The notes below the pieces were generated by a model that ran no database searches, was not told where the DNA came from, and saw only the letters and a list, made by a program, of their open reading frames with translations. Both the position numbers and the translations under genes were made by a program. 64,000 nucleotides of DNA from Bacteroidaceae bacterium (GTDB taxonomy: Bacteria > Bacteroidota > Bacteroidia > Bacteroidales > Bacteroidaceae). How positions within the stretch are numbered: the stretch's first letter is position 1; the number at the start of each line of letters is the position of its first letter. The stretch spans positions 1-64,000 of the forward strand of contig JAUUPT010000008.1 of NCBI GenBank assembly GCA_030843315.1, written 5' to 3'. This document shows, piece after piece, positions 9,696-18,509 of the stretch.

Positions 9696-12600
9696 TTAGA
9701 AACTAATATTTGCACCCAAAGAGAAGCTTGTGGATATCGGGTATATATTCGACAAAATAGTACTGCCCAATTCCGGATCACCACCTTCCCAGCCTGTAAT
9801 TGTAAACAAGTTCTTACCGGAGAAGTAAACTCTCAAATTATTAATTCCAAAGTTCTTCACTTTAGCCGAATCAAAAGTATATGATAATGTTATGTCTTGC
9901 AGACGGACAAACGAACGGTTCTGTAATCCCTTGAAGCGACCGTCTCCGGCAAAGGATGCAATCGGATATTTATTACTTGGGCGTTCTTCTGTCCAATAAG
10001 GGATATACATATTGCTTGAATACTGACCGCCACCGCCGCCACCAGCCAGGAAAGCCGGAATATTCTCACCAACATAGTAACCATTACCGCCAAATGTACC
10101 GGTCAACATAAAGTATAACTCAAAATTCTTCCATGATACAGTATTTCCTAAACTCATCTTGAAACGAGGGTCCTGTGTCCCAAGTATTGTACGGTCCTCA
10201 ACACCAATCGTACCATTACCATCCAGATCCACATATTTCGGTGTTCCGGGACGAGCGCCGTTAGCTTCCATGTATTTCGTGTCGTCTTTCTGTACGATAC
10301 CGTCAACTTTATAGCCAAATACAGAATGTATGGAATGTCCGATAAACAAGTTGTTACCCAAATCGTCATCTTCTTTTCCGTCACCATCCATATCATCACC
10401 ATACAAATGGATTAGCTTGTTACGATTCAACCAGAAAGTCAGATTTGAATCCCATCTCCAGTCTCTGGTCTGGACATTTACAGAATGGATATTAAGTTCC
10501 ACACCGCGGTTAGCAACTTCTCCCATAGTAGACTTCATCTGCGTAAAACCAGTCATAACCGGAATGGTACGGTTAAAAATCTGATCCGTTGTTTTCGACA
10601 AATAAACATCCAAATTGACAAACAAGCGATTGTTCAACCAAGCCGATTCAAAACCAAAGTTCCATGAGTCGGTTGTTTCCCAACCTAAGCCACTATTACC
10701 CAATGTGTTTTGTTTAATACCAAATGAAGGTATACCGGTATTACCAAACGGATAGGCGATGCCTCCACCGGGACCGATCACAGCCTCAGACAGAGTTCCA
10801 TAAGGATTGATACCTTGGTTACCATTTCTACCCCAAGACAGCTTAAGTTTCAAGTCATTCAAGAAGCTAACTTTTTCCATGAACTTCTCATGAGTAACTC
10901 GCCATGCACCACCGAAAGCGTAGAAATTACCCCACTTGTTTTCTCCACCAAATACAGAGGCACCATCTCTACGATAAGAAGCAGTGAGATAGTAAGCATC
11001 ATCGAAAGAGTAGGACGCACGGGCAAAATAACCGGCATTTTTACGTCTGGTAATGCCTGTAGTCGTTTTTTGAGTTGTTGCATATTGCAAACCATCCATT
11101 CCTAATAGAGAATTACCGTTTGCCACATAATCACGTCCTTCAAGTTTATCCCATCTGTCAGTCTTGCTATCGCGAGTAGCTACTGCTGTCAAATCAATGG
11201 TGTGCTTACCGAAAGTGTTTTTATAATTTAAGATGTTATCCACAACCCAACTATTCGTCTTGCTTATCTGATAATATCCATTGGCTGAACCTAACTTTGA
11301 ATATATCGTACTCTCTGAATAACGTGATTCGTCATCATACGGTCCTTGCGGAACATAATAACCTTCATGATAAAAGTCGCCACCATCATTTACATTCATA
11401 TAAGCAGAGTAATTCATCCGATAACTCAATCCTTTCACCCAAGGCAATTTAACAACAGCATGTGCATTGATCCGGAAAGTTCTTCTCAAATCCAGATTAT
11501 CACGAGTACCGGATTCCGAATCCCACAAAGGATTCACAAATTCATTAGATCCTGTAGGTTGTTTTTCTAGAAGAGTATGTGCTGCATCACGATACATCAT
11601 ATCATAAGGACCAAAAAGAACCGCCCTACTATAATCAGCTCCCACACCTGAATAATCAGAGTATGTATAAGAAGCATCCGTTCCTATCTGTAACCAATCT
11701 GTGATATCTGTACTAATCTTACCCATCACCGTCACACGAGAGAAATCATCGCCCAATATAATGCCATTATTATCCGTATAAGAAGTTGACAGATAATAGT
11801 TCATCTTTTCACTGGCGCCTGCAACCGAAACCTGATAATCTTGTAACCAGCCTGTACGTGAAATTTCATCTAACCAATTCGTTTCATGTCCGGCCTCGTA
11901 ATTCTCTCTCTGCTGAGCACTCAAGAAACTATAATCACCAAAACCGGATTTATCGCAAATCATCTGCAAATATTGTTCACCGTTCATAAACTCCGGTTGA
12001 CGGTGCCAGCTTTGCATTGTACCTGAAACATTCAAGTTGATCATCGGCTTACCCTGTTTTCCTCGTTTAGTTGTAATGCTGATTACACCATTGGCAGAAC
12101 GGGAACCGTAAGCAGCTGCCGAAGTAGCATCCTTCAAAACATCAATTGAAGCAATGTCATTAGGATTAATATCGTTCAGATTTCCTAAGAAGATAACACC
12201 ATCCACAATCAACAATGGGTCGTTATTTCCCGATATGGAGTTTTGTCCTCTGACCAGCATAGAAGGCTGTCCACCGGCACTATTGCTGGCACCGATATCC
12301 AAACCGGAAACACTACCTTTCAATGATTCCAAAGCATTAGTATTGGACACCAGAGCCACTGGAGAATTTTCCAATTTCAAAGAAGATACAGAACCGGTGA
12401 AATCTTTTCGTGTAGTGGTTCCATAACCGATAACCACGACTTCATCCAAGAGTTGCGTATCTTCCCTTAGAGTAACTGCAAGCGTCTTTCCAGCCTGTGC
12501 CTTCAATGTCTGAGTCTCATAACCGATGTAAGAAACCTCCAAAGTCGAATTAGAGGAGGCATCCAAGGTAAAATTACCGTCAATATCGGTAGTTGTACCT

Positions 12601-13007
12601 ATGGATGTGCCCTGCACCTTAATGGTAGCGCCGATCACCGGTTCACCATTAACATCTACGATGCGTCCCGTCACTTTGCCCTGCTGTGCAGAAGTTACTA
12701 CGGACTGCGCTTTCTTTATAATGATCTTTTTACCTTGAATTTCATAACTTAATTCGTTCTGCCCTTGCAGAATCTGTTTCACGACTTCTTCTATAGTAGC
12801 ATCTTTTGCTGATACGGAAACGCGTTTCTTTGTGTTTACATCAACTGATGAAAAAACGAATGAATATCCGGACGATTTCTTTAATTGCTCCATCGCCTCC
12901 TTTACAGTTACATTATCGGTTTTCAGAGTTATGTCCTGTGAAAAAACCGATAAGTTAAAGCAAAGCGCTGCCGAGGCTATTAACATAGCCCTTTTAAAAT
13001 ATCTCAT
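9696..13007 (-). CDS. SusC/RagA-family TonB-dependent transporter with STN domain
   Basis: 1103 residues with a signal peptide, then an STN (secretin/TonB N-terminal) domain at about 25-100, a carboxypeptidase-regulatory-like beta domain at about 112-195 (VTGRIVDVNGEPVIGATI), the SusC plug starting at DEVVVIGYGTTT, and a 22-strand beta barrel ending in ...ISTSFSLGANISF. The STN domain is the part that contacts a FecR-type anti-sigma factor, which fits the fecR and sigma genes just upstream. The protein imports the oligosaccharide bound by SusD using TonB energy and reports its presence. The leader is covered by a probable antisense RNA. Confidence 0.97.
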   Translation of the reverse strand: MRYFKRAMLIASAALCFNLSVFSQDITLKTDNVTVKEAMEQLKKSSGYSFVFSSVDVNTKKRVSVSAKDATIEEVVKQILQGQNELSYEIQGKKIIIKKAQSVVTSAQQGKVTGRIVDVNGEPVIGATIKVQGTSIGTTTDIDGNFTLDASSNSTLEVSYIGYETQTLKAQAGKTLAVTLREDTQLLDEVVVIGYGTTTRKDFTGSVSSLKLENSPVALVSNTNALESLKGSVSGLDIGASNSAGGQPSMLVRGQNSISGNNDPLLIVDGVIFLGNLNDINPNDIASIDVLKDATSAAAYGSRSANGVISITTKRGKQGKPMINLNVSGTMQSWHRQPEFMNGEQYLQMICDKSGFGDYSFLSAQQRENYEAGHETNWLDEISRTGWLQDYQVSVAGASEKMNYYLSTSYTDNNGIILGDDFSRVTVMGKISTDITDWLQIGTDASYTYSDYSGVGADYSRAVLFGPYDMMYRDAAHTLLEKQPTGSNEFVNPLWDSESGTRDNLDLRRTFRINAHAVVKLPWVKGLSYRMNYSAYMNVNDGGDFYHEGYYVPQGPYDDESRYSESTIYSKLGSANGYYQISKTNSWVVDNILNYKNTFGKHTIDLTAVATRDSKTDRWDKLEGRDYVANGNSLLGMDGLQYATTQKTTTGITRRKNAGYFARASYSFDDAYYLTASYRRDGASVFGGENKWGNFYAFGGAWRVTHEKFMEKVSFLNDLKLKLSWGRNGNQGINPYGTLSEAVIGPGGGIAYPFGNTGIPSFGIKQNTLGNSGLGWETTDSWNFGFESAWLNNRLFVNLDVYLSKTTDQIFNRTIPVMTGFTQMKSTMGEVANRGVELNIHSVNVQTRDWRWDSNLTFWLNRNKLIHLYGDDMDGDGKEDDDLGNNLFIGHSIHSVFGYKVDGIVQKDDTKYMEANGARPGTPKYVDLDGNGTIGVEDRTILGTQDPRFKMSLGNTVSWKNFELYFMLTGTFGGNGYYVGENIPAFLAGGGGGGQYSSNMYIPYWTEERPSNKYPIASFAGDGRFKGLQNRSFVRLQDITLSYTFDSAKVKNFGINNLRVYFSGKNLFTITGWEGGDPELGSTILSNIYPISTSFSLGANISF

Positions 13008-13066
13008 AATTCTCTTGATTTTTAATTAAATAACTGGGATAATAATAAGACTATTTAAAGAATTGC

Positions 13067-13074
13067 TATCTTTG
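13067..13074 (+). promoter_or_regulatory. -7 promoter box of the antisense RNA
   Basis: TATCTTTG fits the Bacteroides -7 consensus TAnnTTTG. No TTTG -33 element is seen at the usual distance. It points rightward, opposite to susC, and would start a transcript near 13081. Confidence 0.55.
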
Positions 13075-13080
13075 CATAAT

Positions 13081-13157
13081 CTAAACTCAAGATAGTCTAT
13101 CAAGGCAACTTGATTTTTTAATCCGGGGGATGTGGCCGCATCCTCCGCTTTTTTATT
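13081..13157 (+). ncRNA. Probable PUL antisense small RNA in the susC leader (DonS-like)
   Basis: Between susC and fecR, on the strand opposite both, a short unit can be drawn: the -7 box at 13067-13074, about 75 bases with no reading frame, and a terminator hairpin (9-bp stem 13124-13132 with 13139-13147, six-base loop) followed by CTTTTTTATT. The body has a small hairpin (TCAAG at 13087 with CTTGA at 13109) and the odd palindrome GATAGTCTATC at 13091-13101. Position, orientation and size match the DonS-type RNAs described for Bacteroides PULs controlled by ECF sigma/anti-sigma pairs, which repress the susC-type gene from its leader. Expression is not shown here. The hairpin could instead act within the susC mRNA leader. 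Confidence 0.6.
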
Positions 13158-13251
13158 ATTCAAGTGCCTTCACTGTGTTAACCGGAAGGATTTGTCTTCA
13201 TGTTTTTAGCGTTTTAAGGTTCAACAATTATATCTATTCACTGAAAATCAA

Positions 13252-14262
13252 TCAATACAATATATATTTATCATTTTCATGACGATACTTCATTCTGTTT
13301 GTAGAAGCTATCGTTTGAAGCACTTCGTCAATTGTATTTCCTATTATTTTAAAGCTGCCGTAAAAGCGTTTGTTCTTTAAAGAATCGGCAACCTCTATTT
13401 CTGCATTATAACTTCGCATCAGCTTCTTGGCAATATCTTCCAGCAACTCTTCATCAAAGAACAGCTCATTCCTCGACCAGGCATTTGCATATTCCACATT
13501 GGTCTTCGATCTCTTCATGATGCCCGTCCGCTTATTAAGAACCATTTTCTCCTGCGGAGCCAGGTAGAGCGTAGCCATATTCTTCAGCCGATTGTTCAAA
13601 GCTACTTTGCCTTCCATCAGATTCACTGTCACTTCCTCATCTTCTGCGTAGTTCTTGAAATTGAATTTTGTGCCAAGTACCTTCAGATTCAGTTCTTTCG
13701 TTTTTACTTCAAAAGGTATTTTCTCATTCTTAGTAACCTCAAAATAGCCTTCCCCTTCCAAACATATCTTTCTGTCGTCTACACCGAATCCTTGTGAATA
13801 TACAATCCTGGAACCGGCATTCAACCACACCAGTGTACCATCCGGCAAATACAATTTGGTACGTGCACCCAGCGGAGCCTCAACAATCATATCTGCAAAA
13901 GTATGCTTAACAGTTTCTTTCCCTTGCCAGTAAGCTCCCAAAGGCAACAGCAGAATCAAGACAACAGCAGCTACACGATATACTGTCTTCCAGGAGAAAC
14001 GGCGAACATGATTCTGCTTTTCTTCTGCCTTGGCAATCCGTTGTTTGAACAAGCCGAACGCTTTATCTTTATTAAAAGATGTTTCATCACCCGATACTCC
14101 TGAAGAGAACCAGACTTCCAGCTGATTCCGTACATAAATACGATTAGCCTCTGACTCCATACTCCAGCGTTTTAGTTCGGCAAAGGATTGTTCATCCAAT
14201 GTGCCGGATAAGTATGATGCTATCAGTTCATCTATATCGCTATGTTTTTCTTCTGTATACAT
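13252..14262 (-). CDS. FecR-family anti-sigma factor
   Basis: 336 residues. A cytoplasmic N-terminal part (about 1-90) binds the sigma factor, one membrane helix follows at about 95-112 (AAVVLILLLPLGA), and then a periplasmic FecR domain with the typical LPDGTLVWLNAGSRI segment and a C-terminal domain of the DUF4974 type (ending EVLQTIASTNRMKY). It should hold the ECF sigma factor inactive until the STN domain of the loaded SusC signals across the periplasm. It lies 68 bases after the sigma gene in the same direction, the usual FecI-FecR-SusC-SusD order. Confidence 0.95.
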   Translation of the reverse strand: MYTEEKHSDIDELIASYLSGTLDEQSFAELKRWSMESEANRIYVRNQLEVWFSSGVSGDETSFNKDKAFGLFKQRIAKAEEKQNHVRRFSWKTVYRVAAVVLILLLPLGAYWQGKETVKHTFADMIVEAPLGARTKLYLPDGTLVWLNAGSRIVYSQGFGVDDRKICLEGEGYFEVTKNEKIPFEVKTKELNLKVLGTKFNFKNYAEDEEVTVNLMEGKVALNNRLKNMATLYLAPQEKMVLNKRTGIMKRSKTNVEYANAWSRNELFFDEELLEDIAKKLMRSYNAEIEVADSLKNKRFYGSFKIIGNTIDEVLQTIASTNRMKYRHENDKYILY

Positions 14263-14330
14263 ATATCAAGTGCGTTTATAAGTAAGACAAAAAAGAGAAC
14301 ATTTAGGGTAGTCTGAAAATGAAGTTTTTT

Positions 14331-14924
14331 TCATTCTCCCAAAAACACACAAAGAACCAATAGTTTCAAATAGTCGCCCATATGCGACTGAATGGACGCC
14401 AAAGCATTCTTTATATGATACTTTACCGTATTCACGGATATATCCAAATCGGAAGCAATCTCTTCATACTTCTTTTGTTCGAAGCGGCTCTTCTTAAAGA
14501 CTGCGCGGCATTCTTTCGGAAGGTCTTCAATGCATTGGGATAGTTTTTCTTCCAGTTCCTGTTCCAGTAATGTTCCTAACGGATGGTTATCGTCTACAAA
14601 AACGGTATCCAAGAAGTCCATATTTTCGGGAAGCATGAAAGAAGAAAAACGAAGTTCCTGCCGATGAGCCAACGAATTCAGTTCATTCAAGCAACGGTTG
14701 CGCACAGCACGCATCAAGTAGGCACGGATGGAGTAAGTTATTTCAATATCAGCACGATGCTCCCATAGATAGAAGATAACATCGTCCACAATTTCTTCTG
14801 CCAAAGAAGAATCCTCCAGCAATTGGTACGCAAAACGGCAAAGAAGGACGTAATGGCAGTCGTATATCTGTTTAAACGCCTTTTCGTCTCCTTGCTTCAG
14901 TTTTTCAATCAAGTGTTTTTCCAT
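14331..14924 (-). CDS. ECF-type RNA polymerase sigma factor of the PUL
   Basis: 197 residues. Sigma region 2 spans about 20-85 (FAYQLLEDSSLAEEIVDDV followed by FYLWEHR) and region 4 about 130-185 (LPKECRAVFKKSRFE, then ISVNTVKYHIKNAL as the DNA-binding helix-turn-helix). There is no region 3, as expected for extracytoplasmic-function sigma factors. It probably directs transcription from the susC promoter once freed from FecR. Its own gene has a housekeeping-type -7 box TACTTTTG at 14979-14986. Confidence 0.96.
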   Translation of the reverse strand: MEKHLIEKLKQGDEKAFKQIYDCHYVLLCRFAYQLLEDSSLAEEIVDDVIFYLWEHRADIEITYSIRAYLMRAVRNRCLNELNSLAHRQELRFSSFMLPENMDFLDTVFVDDNHPLGTLLEQELEEKLSQCIEDLPKECRAVFKKSRFEQKKYEEIASDLDISVNTVKYHIKNALASIQSHMGDYLKLLVLCVFLGE

Positions 14925-14978
14925 TTGTATTACAAAAACCGTATTGTTCGTTTTGCGTGACCGGTTGTTAGATTAAGG

Positions 14979-14986
14979 CAAAAGTA
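14979..14986 (-). promoter_or_regulatory. -7 promoter box of the sigma factor gene
   Basis: Read on the minus strand, TACTTTTG, about 55 bases before the sigma start codon. It fits TAnnTTTG; no clear -33 TTTG is seen. Confidence 0.5.
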
Positions 14987-15033
14987 GTGATTTATAAGAT
15001 ATATAATAAAACTAATCCGAGAAAAAGATGAAT

Positions 15034-17181
15034 CTATCTCAAATTAAGTTTAATACTCTCATTAACCAAATTGCCTTCACCTCTACGCACTGTTCCTTTA
15101 TAGAGAACCTCGACTTTGACCTTACCCAAATCCACATGTCCTTCTCCTTTCGTATCCGTCAGCTTCAGAATCAAGCTCTTCCCTTGCAGTTCTGCCTCAA
15201 ATGAGAATAGCTTGTAATCGCCCTTCCTGAACTCCCAACCTTCACCTTCATCCCAATAAAGAGTTCCTTTGGCTTTTCCGTTTTCGTCCGGGCAAACGAC
15301 TAATGTCAACGGGGCAAATGAGTTCTCATTTACATTCTGAATAACTGCGCCTACCGGTACGATGGATCCTCCTCTTACTTTCAGGTCAGCCTGATACTTG
15401 CTTTTCGTATCACCTTTAATCAAAGACAAGTTTTCCCAGATACCTTTAGGCAAGACCGGATTCCTGGCAAATGCCGGAATCACCAGAATATCCGTACCAC
15501 ACAGAAAGGCCTGTTCCTCGGCACGAAGGTCCGCATCTTTCACATCGGCAAAGAAAACCGGAGCCATCACCGGTTGTCCTTCGGTATGCGCTGCATAAAA
15601 AGCAGTATATATATAAGGTAGCAGACGGTAGCGGCGTTCTATTGCCATGCGCGATTCTTTCTCAATCGCTTTTCCAAAAGCCCAAGGCTCCTTGTTGTTC
15701 GTATCGCACGAAGCATGACCGCGTGCAAAGGGGAAGAAAGCGCCGAAACCAAGCCAGTTAGCCCATAAATCGGCAGAAGTATTTCCAGCAAAGCCGCCTA
15801 TATCGGGACCATTGAACGGTTGTCCGGAGAGTCCTAATGTCACAGACATCGGAACAGACAGTTTCATGTGTTCATAAGTAGCCTCGTTATCACCCGTCCA
15901 CGTGGCGGCATAACGTTGTCCACCAAGCGTATTGGAACGCGACAGCAGAAATGGGCGACGCTCGGGATGCACAGCCAATATACCATCATAAGAAGCCTCT
16001 ACCATCAACCGTCCATAAGCATTATGATAGAGCAGATGAGTGCCGGTAGGCAAATTGCCGCCACCAAGATGGATATTGCTCTCTGGCATTGTTCCACCGG
16101 CAGTGCCAAATACGGACGGCTCGTTCATGTCATTCCAGATGCCGTCTATGCCGTTAGCCATGAAATCTTTATAAAGAGTTCCCCACCAGGCGCGCGTTTC
16201 GGGACGCGTAAAGTCGGGAAAAGCGCAATCTCCGGGCCAAACCTTGCCATGATATTCATTTCTATAAACATCGCGCACAAACACGTCGTTCTCTTTTCCG
16301 CTTTTATAAACGAAGTAGTTATCATCCACCTTTACACCCGGGTCTATCATATACACGGAACGAAATCCCTTGCCATGCAGGTAATCGTTGATGTGACGGG
16401 GATTGGAGAAAAGTTTCTTGTCGATAGTGAATATACGGAACTCATCCATATAGTTAATGTCAAACCAGATTACATCACACGGAATCTTCTTCTCACGGAA
16501 TGTATCAGCTATTTCCTTTGCCCGGCTTTCGGGGACATAGGAGAACCTCGACTGATGATATCCGAGCGACCATCTGGGTGGCATACTGATGGTACCGGTC
16601 AGTTCCGCCAGTCCCTTCAATACTTCCTGCGGGGAATTGCGGTCTATAATATAGGTACGGAACGGAGCACCTTCCGTATTGAATTCTATTTTATCGGAGT
16701 TGGTTATCAGCTCTGCCTTCCAGAAGCTGTCGAACAAGACACCGAAAGCAGTGCCATCCGGGCGTACCCCCAGTACCCACGGATGAGTCTGATAAAGACG
16801 TGCTCCATCGTCCACCCGGTACATACCGTTATCGGTATTCCACATTTTTATCTTCTGTCCATTGCGAAGCAGCGGACCGGTAACCTCACCGCCACCATAC
16901 AAGCTGCTTCCTTCCGGGACGTCCAGCGAAGCATTCGCTTTACCATCTATCAAAGTATATTGGGGTATCAACATCCAGTTCGCAGGAACTTCCCCCACTT
17001 TCACCGGTTCCTGTGCCAACATCAGCGACGGAGTTCGCGATGCATCATATCCCTGGGGAACAAATTCTACAATCCTGTCCCCTACTAATGTTTTCTTCTC
17101 AATATGGATGTTACCTGCCCATGCAACCTGGGCGACGAGCAATAGAGCAACTACCCGCAACAGTGAAAGCTTCTTTTTCAT
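15034..17181 (-). CDS. GH31 alpha-glucosidase-type glycoside hydrolase
   Basis: 715 residues from the ATG at 17181, chosen because it starts a signal peptide (MKKKLSLLRVVALLLVAQ). The frame opens further upstream to 17223 without signal character. The GH31 barrel is clear: GIWNDMNEPSVF with nucleophile Asp near 351, TWTGDN with acid/base Asp near 431, and GPDIGGF. The N-terminal beta-sandwich (SLYGGGEVTG) and C-terminal beta domains are present. The family contains alpha-glucosidases, alpha-xylosidases and related retaining exo-enzymes; the NDMNEP form is commonest in alpha-glucosidases. It precedes the sigma gene in the same direction but has its own promoter, so PUL membership is likely but not certain. 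Confidence 0.93.
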   Translation of the reverse strand: MKKKLSLLRVVALLLVAQVAWAGNIHIEKKTLVGDRIVEFVPQGYDASRTPSLMLAQEPVKVGEVPANWMLIPQYTLIDGKANASLDVPEGSSLYGGGEVTGPLLRNGQKIKMWNTDNGMYRVDDGARLYQTHPWVLGVRPDGTAFGVLFDSFWKAELITNSDKIEFNTEGAPFRTYIIDRNSPQEVLKGLAELTGTISMPPRWSLGYHQSRFSYVPESRAKEIADTFREKKIPCDVIWFDINYMDEFRIFTIDKKLFSNPRHINDYLHGKGFRSVYMIDPGVKVDDNYFVYKSGKENDVFVRDVYRNEYHGKVWPGDCAFPDFTRPETRAWWGTLYKDFMANGIDGIWNDMNEPSVFGTAGGTMPESNIHLGGGNLPTGTHLLYHNAYGRLMVEASYDGILAVHPERRPFLLSRSNTLGGQRYAATWTGDNEATYEHMKLSVPMSVTLGLSGQPFNGPDIGGFAGNTSADLWANWLGFGAFFPFARGHASCDTNNKEPWAFGKAIEKESRMAIERRYRLLPYIYTAFYAAHTEGQPVMAPVFFADVKDADLRAEEQAFLCGTDILVIPAFARNPVLPKGIWENLSLIKGDTKSKYQADLKVRGGSIVPVGAVIQNVNENSFAPLTLVVCPDENGKAKGTLYWDEGEGWEFRKGDYKLFSFEAELQGKSLILKLTDTKGEGHVDLGKVKVEVLYKGTVRRGEGNLVNESIKLNLR

Positions 17182-17220
17182 TATGTCTATGTATTTTTCA
17201 GATATAGTTATAGGTATAGA

Positions 17221-17228
17221 CAAAAATA
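17221..17228 (-). promoter_or_regulatory. Promoter of the GH31 gene
   Basis: On the minus strand TATTTTTG at 17221-17228 fits TAnnTTTG. A TTTG lies 17 bases upstream (17246-17249), slightly closer than the usual 19-21. Confidence 0.55.
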
Positions 17229-17303
17229 AAGGAGGAGAGGGTAGTCAAAAATGAATATTTTTCTGCATATTACACCTCTTTTCCTGTATTCCGTCAAAAG
17301 AAA

Positions 17304-17374
17304 TATTCATTTCCTGAATAAAAACACTGTTTCTTAGTATAAAAAGAATAAAAATCATGCATATTATGCATATT
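17304..17374. promoter_or_regulatory. Candidate ArgR operator region
   Basis: Upstream of argR lie a perfect inverted repeat TATTCA-TTTCC-TGAATA (17304-17320) and a tandem duplication of ATGCATATT (17357-17365 and 17366-17374). The TGAAT and ATTCA words resemble halves of known ARG boxes, though in the opposite order. The duplication ends 17 bases before the -7 box, a good place for autoregulation. It is inferred from position and symmetry only. Confidence 0.4.
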
Positions 17375-17391
17375 CTTTCCAAAATAATCCC

Positions 17392-17399
17392 TACTTTTG
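17392..17399 (+). promoter_or_regulatory. -7 promoter box of the argR operon
   Basis: TACTTTTG fits TAnnTTTG and lies about 30 bases before the argR start codon. No clear -33 element is visible. Confidence 0.55.
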
Positions 17400-17428
17400 C
17401 CCCGCAATTAGAATAATTATACAGAAAC

Positions 17429-17902
17429 ATGAAGAAGAAAGCGAATCGGTTAGATGCCATCAAGATGATTATCTCAAGCAAAGACATCAGTTCCCAGGAA
17501 GAATTGTTGCAAGCTTTGGGGAAAGAAGGCTTTGAGCTGACACAAGCCACCTTATCACGCGACCTGAAACAACTGAAAGTAGCCAAAGCAGCCAACATGA
17601 ACGGGAAATATGTATATGTATTACCCAACAACATCATGTACAAACGCTCCAACGACCAAAGCCCAAGCGAAATGTTGATGAACAGTGGATTCGTTTCACT
17701 TCAGTTTTCAGGCAACCTCGCCGTAATACGTACCCGACCCGGATATGCAAGCAGCATGGCCTATGACATCGACAACCGGGAATGCCCTGCCATTCTGGGC
17801 ACCATTGCCGGAGACGATACCATCATGCTGGTAGTGCACGAGGCCGCTTCCCACGACGAAGTGCGTAGTTTTCTGTCACAAATCATTCCGAATGTAAAGT
17901 AA
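17429..17902 (+). CDS. argR: Arginine repressor ArgR
   Basis: 157 residues, normal for ArgR. The N-terminal winged helix (residues about 1-70) carries SSQEELLQALGKEGF and TQATLSRDLKQLKVAK, the recognition-helix signature. The C-terminal arginine-binding and hexamerisation domain ends near GDDTIMLVV. It represses arginine synthesis genes when arginine is plentiful. It heads a run of arginine genes (GNAT, argG, argC, argD) spaced 6-37 bases apart, so it probably controls its own operon. Confidence 0.95.
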   Translation: MKKKANRLDAIKMIISSKDISSQEELLQALGKEGFELTQATLSRDLKQLKVAKAANMNGKYVYVLPNNIMYKRSNDQSPSEMLMNSGFVSLQFSGNLAVIRTRPGYASSMAYDIDNRECPAILGTIAGDDTIMLVVHEAASHDEVRSFLSQIIPNVK

Positions 17903-17939
17903 ATGAAGAACGAAAAAAATTATTAATCTAAAGAAAGAA

Positions 17940-18497
17940 ATGGATTCGAAACAAATTGATGTGATGGTGGCTGATGCCTCACATGAAGTTTACGTGGACA
18001 AGATTTTGGATACCATCCGGGAAGCAGCCAAGGTACGCGGAACGGGCATCGCAGAACGCACGCACGAATATGTAGCTACTAAAATGAGAGAGGGGAAGGC
18101 CATCATAGCCTTGTGTGGAGACGAGTTTGCAGGCTTCACCTACATAGAGAGTTGGGGCAACAAGCAGTACGTGGCAACGTCGGGTTTGATCGTACATCCC
18201 GACTTCCGCGGCTTGGGACTGGCAAAGCGTATCAAGACCGCTTCTTTCCGCCTGGCACGCTTGCGATGGCCCAATGCCAAGGTATTCAGTCTGACCAGCG
18301 GCGCTGCCGTGATGAAGATGAATACCGAACTGGGATACGTCCCTGTTACCTTCAACGAACTGACCGACGACGAATCGTTCTGGAAAGGTTGCGAAGGTTG
18401 TATCAATCACGATATATTGGTAACCAAGAACCGGAAGTTCTGCATCTGCACCGCAATGCTCTACGACCCGAAGTTACATGAAGATGATAAAATTTAA
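17940..18497 (+). CDS. GNAT-family acyltransferase, probable glutamate N-succinyltransferase of arginine synthesis
   Basis: 185 residues with one GNAT fold. The acyl-CoA pyrophosphate loop reads VHPDFRGLGLAKRIK near residues 83-97. Classical ArgA or ArgJ is not seen here, but this gene sits between argR and argG, 12 bases before argG. Bacteroides use N-succinyl rather than N-acetyl intermediates, so the first step needs a glutamate N-succinyltransferase. From memory, fitness data in B. thetaiotaomicron assigned this step to the corresponding GNAT gene. The position supports that role; substrate choice cannot be read from the sequence. Confidence 0.75.
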   Translation: MDSKQIDVMVADASHEVYVDKILDTIREAAKVRGTGIAERTHEYVATKMREGKAIIALCGDEFAGFTYIESWGNKQYVATSGLIVHPDFRGLGLAKRIKTASFRLARLRWPNAKVFSLTSGAAVMKMNTELGYVPVTFNELTDDESFWKGCEGCINHDILVTKNRKFCICTAMLYDPKLHEDDKI

Positions 18498-18509
18498 AAC
18501 TACAAGGAT

